Shown piece by piece: positions 36,166 through 40,581 of a stretch of DNA of 40,581 nucleotides. Each line of letters begins with the position of its first letter. The stretch's first letter is position 1. A program made the position numbers and the translations under genes. The notes beneath the pieces were generated by a model that saw only the letters and a program-made list of their open reading frames with translations, was not told the origin of the DNA and did no database searches. The stretch comes from Vibrio sp. Hep-1b-8 (GTDB lineage: Bacteria > Pseudomonadota > Gammaproteobacteria > Enterobacterales > Vibrionaceae), in contig NZ_QEWN01000091.1 of the NCBI RefSeq assembly GCF_006124995.1, positions 1 through 40,581 on the forward strand. The letters run 5' to 3'.

Positions 36166-36375
36166 CCCTTACCGAGTCAAAGCAATAGCAATAGATGACA
36201 ATACGGTCAGACCGAGATGCTTAAACCTGTTTACTTGGGAAGTAACAAATACTGTCTAACGAATGAGGTCAGCATCAAGCGAATATCATCAGGGTGACGG
36301 ATAGAATCCGGCAAAACACCGAATGTAGAGCTGCTGTCCGATCCACTGTTGTCAGCGGTAGCTATTGTTGACAAA
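36166..36375 (+). ncRNA. predicted bridge/seek guide RNA of IS copy 1
   Basis: The 3' noncoding segment, the location known for IS1111-type guide RNAs. A stem GATGC...ACCT/AGGT...GCATC (36216-36228 with 36266-36276) closes a loop holding TTACTTGGG (36231-36239), near-complementary to the right target CCCAATTAA, and CTAACG (36256-36261), identical to the left target. A second part holds ATATCAT (36283-36289), complementary to the left end ATGATAT, and ATGTAG (36323-36328), identical to the right end. Both guide pairs have the same order. RNA ends are not known. Confidence 0.7.
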
Positions 36376-36390
36376 AGAGGGAGTCCATGT

Positions 36391-36507
36391 AGCCCAATTA
36401 AGTTGTGAGCAACGCTGCCACCTTACTAAAACACTGCACCGTAATCACCAAACAAGTTGAAACCGAAAGTGCCGAGCGTTGCGAATCAGCTTGAATTGCT
36501 TGTTATG
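36391..36507 (-). repeat. attC site H, right part (split by IS copy 1)
   Basis: The main part of the ATPase cassette's attC. Its missing core end, AGCTAACG, lies at 35053-35060 on the other side of the IS. Confidence 0.85.
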
Positions 36508-38110
36508 CAGCTGGTTCTTCGAGGTCACCCAAATAAGGCTTTATAGCTGCAACTATATCATCTTTTTGATTACTAAGAGCCAATCTTACGACTAATTGAG
36601 CTAAACCACCATTTGTCAAATCAAAGTATTTACTTATCTGTGCTGAAATAGATTTTCGATTATACAACCTTAATAACCCAGTATAATCTTTACTCTCTAT
36701 GATATTCGTAAATTGTGATTCAATATTATCATAAATGTCCGACACATTGATTGAACTAGATAAATTAGTTAAAGCGAGGCTTAATTTTTCTTTGCCTTTA
36801 GCTTTTTCGTCAAACAAGTTGAGCCTAAACTTTATTTCTCCAGCGGTCCTCAAAGAAACCTGAGTGTCTAACTCTTTTTGCAAATTTTTAAAAACAAAAT
36901 TAGATATCGCTTGAATATCTTCGCTGCTATCCCTTAAAAGATATTCGCTAACTACTTTTAAAACTTCAGGTACACAGAATAAGTTTTCAACTTCGGCGAC
37001 TTCGAGTGAATAAATGCCAGCGGCTTTAAGAGCTGCAAGTTCTTCATCAACTCTCCGGTCTCGGTCAATTATACCGATAACATTTAAATGATGTAGTTGG
37101 TTACTTGCTCTTAACGCCTTAGTACTCATAATCACTTCTGAGCAAGAGCCTCTCGGAATAACTAGGTATTCTTTCAGAATGGCTTGATAAAGCGCCGTGT
37201 CGTAACTTCCATTTTCACCCTCAACAAACACAATCGGTTTTCTTGAGCCTAAAACCTCAATAAGTAACTCTTCTGGAAAGTTATCTATCGCTTCAACGAC
37301 TTCCCAATCCCAACTATTACCATCATATGATTTTAGCCATATTTTTTGAGTCTCATTCATTCCAGACGCAAAGCTGACATCATGTGTTAGGAAGATAAAA
37401 ACACAATCATCTCTTAACTTCTGTATTTCTTGCCACAGCGGTACTTGAACTGACTTGTGTAGGTGCACCTCGGGTTCATCAATAACAATAATGCCATCTT
37501 GGGGGGCGGCTAAACACTGACCAATTAAATAAAATATAACCCTCTCTCCATCGCTCATTTCCGAGGCATTATAGTTCGATGAAGGATCTCCTTTGACAAG
37601 CGTTTCTATTTTTAAACCACCGATTTTCAGCTCTCTATGAGGAAGTATTTTCTCCCAAACCTTTTTTACCTTATCCAGATTTGTTTCAGGAGGCACAACA
37701 CGTTCGTTGGTGGCTTTTGATGCTGCCAGATACTTCGCACTTTCTTCCGTATGATCAGAAAATAAAAAAACCATCAGTTTTTGGTAATCATTTAACATAC
37801 TTACTGCTGGTTTTTGGTTCCACCTGCGACCAGACTTAAAGTGCCAAGCCTGATCTGACGGGGCTTCAGCATACCCATACAATAAGTCCTTTTGCGCACG
37901 CTCTAAAGATGTCGGAGTTGTAGAGTCAGGCATTGTTAGTGATTTTTGCGCTGAAACTCGGTGAACTTTATCCTTTTGGGGAGATTCCATTTCAATCCAT
38001 GTACCTAAACGAGTTTTACCTGAACCGTTTGCCCCTACAAACAACAGACTTTTATCGGTCTGTATCTCTTTTTGTTCGTTATCTTTTGTTTGTAAAATAA
38101 TTGAATGCAT
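36503..38110 (-). CDS. AAA ATPase fused to a TOPRIM/DUF4435-like domain; candidate phage defence
   Basis: About 535 residues from an ATG at 38110 (AGGTG 6 bases upstream); a GTG at 38119 is also open. The ATPase half has Walker A G26-A-N-G-S-G-K-T33, an ABC-like signature M-S-D-G-E (185-189), Walker B I-I-V-I-D-E-P-E (207-214) and switch H243. The second half has a TOPRIM-like set: E298 in F-V-E-G-E, D349-R-D351, and E-V-E-N-L-F (373-378), as in DUF4435 proteins. The architecture resembles OLD-type nucleases and the PARIS pair AriA plus AriB as one chain. It is a one-gene cassette flanked by two IS copies. Defence activity is inferred. Confidence 0.8.
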   Translation of the reverse strand: MHSIILQTKDNEQKEIQTDKSLLFVGANGSGKTRLGTWIEMESPQKDKVHRVSAQKSLTMPDSTTPTSLERAQKDLLYGYAEAPSDQAWHFKSGRRWNQKPAVSMLNDYQKLMVFLFSDHTEESAKYLAASKATNERVVPPETNLDKVKKVWEKILPHRELKIGGLKIETLVKGDPSSNYNASEMSDGERVIFYLIGQCLAAPQDGIIVIDEPEVHLHKSVQVPLWQEIQKLRDDCVFIFLTHDVSFASGMNETQKIWLKSYDGNSWDWEVVEAIDNFPEELLIEVLGSRKPIVFVEGENGSYDTALYQAILKEYLVIPRGSCSEVIMSTKALRASNQLHHLNVIGIIDRDRRVDEELAALKAAGIYSLEVAEVENLFCVPEVLKVVSEYLLRDSSEDIQAISNFVFKNLQKELDTQVSLRTAGEIKFRLNLFDEKAKGKEKLSLALTNLSSSINVSDIYDNIESQFTNIIESKDYTGLLRLYNRKSISAQISKYFDLTNGGLAQLVVRLALSNQKDDIVAAIKPYLGDLEEPAA

Positions 38111-38224
38111 CTGTATCACCTAACTAAAATTTTTATTGCTGCATAACGAATGATATGGACTCCCTCTCCCTGACACTCCGCGTGCCATACTAACTCAGTA
38201 CACGCTGAAAAACTGGAGGTTATC

Positions 38225-39253
38225 ATGTCCAACATTCAAACTATTGGCATTGATCTCGCCAAGAATGTGTTCAGTATTCACGGCGTTGATGCATATGGCA
38301 AGTGCGTCTTACGCAAAACAGTCAAAAGAAACAAACTCTTAGACACATTTGCCACTTTACCGCCTTGCATAGTCGGCATGGAAGCCTGCTCAGGTGCTCA
38401 TCATTGGTCTCGTGAACTCAGAAAACTGGGTCATACGCCTAAAATCATGGCGTCTAAATTCGTCATTCCATACCGACAAAGTGAGAAGAACGATGCGAAC
38501 GACGCCGAAGCGATATGCGAGGCTGTTTCAAGACCGAAAACCCGTTTTGTTTCGGTAAAAAGTGAAGAGCAACAAGCCGTACTTTGCTTGCATCGAATTC
38601 GTCACAGTCTCGTGAAAAATAGAACAGCTACGATTAATCAACTTCGTGGCTTACTCTCCGAGTTTGGAATTATCATTCCTCAAGGCCGCTATCCACTTCA
38701 AAAAATGGTGCCTGACATTCTTGAGGATGCGGAAAACGGTATCCCATTCCTCGCTCGGGAGTTGCTGAGTGGTTTAGTGAATAACATCCGCCAGCTTAAC
38801 GAAGAAATCCTTCGTTATGATAGAAAAGTCTATCTTTTGAGTAAGGAAATGAAGCAAGCTGCCAAACTCATGGCCGTGCCGGGTGTGGGTGAGCACAGTG
38901 CTACCGCCATTGTTGCAACAGTCTGTGACGGAAAACAGTTTGGCTCGAGTCGCCAATTCGCGGCGTGGATTGGCCTAGTACCAAGGCAATACTCAACAGG
39001 TGGTCACGTACATCTTGGTCGTATCAGTAAAAGAGGCGAAAAACACATTCGTACTCTGCTTATCCATGGTGCGAGAGCTGTTATTGCCCGCTGCAAAGAA
39101 AAAACAGATAGAAACAGCTTATGGTTACAACAGCTCGTTGAGCGACGAGGTTACAAGCGCGCGGCTGTCGCCCTAGCAGCCAAAAATGCACGAATAATAT
39201 GGGCATTATTGACGACAGGAAACGAGTATAAAGCTAACTATATAAACGGTTAG
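38225..39253 (+). CDS. IS110-family transposase, copy 2
   Basis: A 342-residue DEDD transposase differing from copy 1 at four positions (I9, G183, a G near 331, N341). All catalytic positions listed for copy 1 are kept, so it should be active. The few differences indicate recent duplication within the array or independent recent arrival. Confidence 0.94.
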   Translation: MSNIQTIGIDLAKNVFSIHGVDAYGKCVLRKTVKRNKLLDTFATLPPCIVGMEACSGAHHWSRELRKLGHTPKIMASKFVIPYRQSEKNDANDAEAICEAVSRPKTRFVSVKSEEQQAVLCLHRIRHSLVKNRTATINQLRGLLSEFGIIIPQGRYPLQKMVPDILEDAENGIPFLARELLSGLVNNIRQLNEEILRYDRKVYLLSKEMKQAAKLMAVPGVGEHSATAIVATVCDGKQFGSSRQFAAWIGLVPRQYSTGGHVHLGRISKRGEKHIRTLLIHGARAVIARCKEKTDRNSLWLQQLVERRGYKRAAVALAAKNARIIWALLTTGNEYKANYING

Positions 39254-39463
39254 CCCTCACCGAGTCAAAGCAATAGCAATTGATGACAATACGGTCAGAC
39301 CGAGATGCTTAAACCTGTTTAATTGGGAAGTAACAAATACTGTCTAACGAATGAGGTCAGCATCAAGCGAATATCATCAGGGTGACGGATAGAATCCGGC
39401 AAAACACCGAATGTAGAGCTGCTGTCCGATCCACTGTTGTCAGCGGTAGCTATTGTTGACAAA
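39254..39463 (+). ncRNA. predicted bridge/seek guide RNA of IS copy 2
   Basis: Matches the copy 1 segment except at a few bases. One change falls in the right-target guide, which reads TTAATTGGG here (39319-39327) against TTACTTGGG in copy 1. This version is a full 9-base complement of CCCAATTAA, the right target flank of copy 1. The other guides are CTAACG (39344-39349), ATATCAT (39371-39377) and ATGTAG (39411-39416). Confidence 0.7.
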
Positions 39464-39479
39464 AGAGGGAGTCCATGTA

Positions 39480-39565
39480 GCCCTGTTAAGGGGTGAGCAA
39501 CGCAATACTAAAGCCACCGCATACCACCTTAAACACTAAACGCAACGCATAGCAAAAATACCAAG
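39480..39565 (-). repeat. attC site I fragment, trapped between IS copies 2 and 3
   Basis: GCCCTGTTAAGG to ACCAAG covers the middle of an attC. The left core end lies before IS copy 2 (38143-38148). The remaining end, normally CGTTGTGAATC onward, should lie beyond IS copy 3, outside the window. Its cassette gene is not visible. Confidence 0.75.
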
Positions 39566-40581
39566 ATGTATGGACTCCCTATCTCCCTCGGGAGTAACGT
39601 AATAAGTAACGACACTTTTACAAGGAAGCCAACACATGACTCATTCTACGGTGCTCGCTATCGACTTAGCAAAAAACGTTTTCCAAGTTTGTAAGATGGA
39701 TCGACATGGAAGAATTATTTTCAACAAAGAAGTCTCTCGAAAAAAACTTACAGAGCTTCTTATCAAAGAAAAAGCATCGCTCATTGCCATGGAATCTTGC
39801 GCGACCGCTCATCACTGGGGACGACTAGCTATTAAACTCGGTCATAAAGTAAAAGCCATCGCTCCTAAACGAGTCTCTGCATTCCGGCAAGGTCAAAAAA
39901 CAGATGCTAATGATGCTTTAGCCATCGCTATCGCCGCTATGCAACCTAACGTGAAAGCTTGCCGAATACTTAATATTGAAGACCAGTGCCAACAATCTAT
40001 TGTTCATATTCGCGAATTGCTTGTCCGACAGAAAGTCAGCTCCGCAAATCAATTAAGAGCGCTGTTACTTGAGTTTGGCTTCCCTATCAACAAAGGCGAT
40101 TTTGCGCTTAGGACCGAAATCCCCCTCATACTCGAAGAGGCTGAAAATAGTCTCACCTGGACATTCAGGGAAACCCTAGCAATGATGTATGACCGATTCG
40201 TCGATTTAGTTCACCAAATCGATAACATTACACAAAAACTGAAAGTCACTACATCTCAAGACCTATTGTGCAAACGCCTACAAGCATTAGAAGGTGTCGG
40301 CCCTATTTGTGCGGCTTTATTGAAAATTGCCCTCAGCCAAAAAGACCATTTTTCAAAAGGACGACATGCTTCTGCCTGTCTGGGATTAACTCCTGTTCAA
40401 CATAGTAGTGGAGGCAAACAAAATATAGGGGCTATTGCTAAACGCTGTGGCAACAACACTCTGCGTAACGCCCTCTACAATGGAGCCATTGGGGTCGTTT
40501 GCAAATTAGAAAAGCGAGAAGCTCGTACATCAAAAGAGCAATGGCTTAAAGCAATGACGGTAAGACGTGGGAAAAAGGTTG
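39566..40581 (+). mobile_element. third IS110-family element, incomplete at the window edge
   Basis: It starts after ACCAAG of an attC. Its left sub-terminal repeat ATGGACTCCCT (39570-39580) matches the first 11 bases of the repeats of copies 1 and 2, but the element is otherwise diverged. A 12-base palindrome, CTCCCTCGGGAG, follows. The right end is outside the window. Confidence 0.85.
39636..40581 (+). CDS. IS110-family transposase of the third element, C-terminus cut by the window
   Basis: An open frame from an ATG at 39636 (AAGGAAG upstream) to the last base, 315 codons. DEDD residues D10, E53, D90 and D93 fall at the same numbers as in copies 1 and 2, and the Transposase_20 part has E-G-V-G-P and the serine motif H-S-S-G-G-K. 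Overall it is only distantly similar to the other two. Its 3' guide RNA segment is not in view. Confidence 0.92.
   Translation, partial: MTHSTVLAIDLAKNVFQVCKMDRHGRIIFNKEVSRKKLTELLIKEKASLIAMESCATAHHWGRLAIKLGHKVKAIAPKRVSAFRQGQKTDANDALAIAIAAMQPNVKACRILNIEDQCQQSIVHIRELLVRQKVSSANQLRALLLEFGFPINKGDFALRTEIPLILEEAENSLTWTFRETLAMMYDRFVDLVHQIDNITQKLKVTTSQDLLCKRLQALEGVGPICAALLKIALSQKDHFSKGRHASACLGLTPVQHSSGGKQNIGAIAKRCGNNTLRNALYNGAIGVVCKLEKREARTSKEQWLKAMTVRRGKKV

Larger units (their letters stand above)
35061..36390 (+). mobile_element. IS110-family (IS1111-type) element, copy 1
   Basis: Sub-terminal inverted repeats ATGGACTCCCTCT (35067-35079) and AGAGGGAGTCCAT (36376-36388) flank a transposase and a ~210-base 3' noncoding segment. 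It interrupts attC H: GCTAACG on the left and GCCCAATTAAG on the right rejoin as an attC core. No target duplication is needed, as usual for IS110. It is almost identical to the copy at 38149-39479. Boundaries are accurate to a few bases. Confidence 0.9.
38149..39479 (+). mobile_element. IS110-family (IS1111-type) element, copy 2
   Basis: The same element as copy 1, with inverted repeats ATGGACTCCCTCT (38155-38167) and AGAGGGAGTCCAT (39464-39476). The left flank is GCATAACG and the right flank GCCCTGTTAAGG, again an attC core split at the same point and in the same orientation. It forms a direct repeat with copy 1 around the ATPase gene. Confidence 0.9.
29951..39565 (-). other. distal end of a Vibrio superintegron cassette array
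   Basis: Nine attC sites of one sequence family separate small genes that are mostly on the minus strand. Each gene is followed at lower coordinate by its attC. Read on the minus strand, a site starts TAACAAGCAA..., contains a central ...GCACAATGG..., and ends ...GGCGTTAT, the layout of Vibrio attC repeats. With this orientation attI and the integrase gene are expected to the right of the window. The leftmost site is degenerate, so this is the old, distal end. Three IS elements occupy attC sites at the right. Confidence 0.9.

Noticed and set aside
29951..36507. Regularly spaced repeats suggesting a CRISPR array
   Set aside because: The repeats are ~120 bases with internal symmetry, separated by whole genes and not by uniform 30-40-base spacers. 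They have attC core ends, so this is an integron array.
35061..39479. Composite transposon made of the two IS copies
   Set aside because: IS110 elements do not move as classical composite transposons, and each copy sits precisely in its own attC. Two independent insertions explain the layout better.

Overview
The window looks like a Vibrio chromosome, species not determined. The evidence is a VemP-type export-monitoring peptide in front of a SecD/SecF pair, a type VI secretion hcp-vgrG unit, and a run of near-identical ~120-bp attC sites typical of Vibrio superintegrons.

Bases 1-29,300 are chromosomal backbone. At the left edge are the start of vgrG and the whole of hcp (minus strand). hcp is preceded by a sigma-54-like promoter and a nested palindrome well placed to be an activator site. 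Then come two cold-shock-domain genes around a decayed WYL regulator, yjjG, a LysR regulator, a 44-codon small ORF, elbB, an iron alcohol dehydrogenase and a dienelactone-hydrolase-like protein. Next is the vemP-secD2-secF2 unit, where the end of vemP is complementary to the secD2 translation start region. It is followed by an SH3-like envelope protein, a periplasmic protein, a CHASE-GGDEF-EAL protein, phhA-phhB, acetoacetyl-CoA synthetase, a methyltransferase, a second LysR regulator, a CDF-type transporter and several small membrane or unknown genes. A tight six-gene minus-strand operon (23,079-28,363) encodes an ABC importer, a cytoplasmic alkaline-phosphatase-superfamily enzyme and a HAD phosphatase. 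A GntR/UTRA regulator diverges from it.

Bases ~29,530-40,581 are the distal end of a superintegron cassette array. Genes are on the minus strand, each followed at lower coordinate by its attC, so the integrase and attI should lie beyond the right edge. Cassettes carry a ParE/Phd-type toxin-antitoxin pair, two related lipoprotein cassettes, two GNAT acetyltransferases, VOC proteins, a membrane protein, and a 535-residue AAA ATPase fused to a TOPRIM/DUF4435-like domain that is a good anti-phage defence candidate. The array ends in an internally deleted attC and a truncated DJ-1/PfpI gene.

Three IS110-family (IS1111-type) elements sit in attC sites near the right edge. Two are almost identical copies in the same orientation and at the same attC position, flanking the ATPase gene. 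Their 3' noncoding segments contain short sequences matching both target flanks and both element ends, in the arrangement expected of a bridge/seek guide RNA. This is the most interesting signal in the window.
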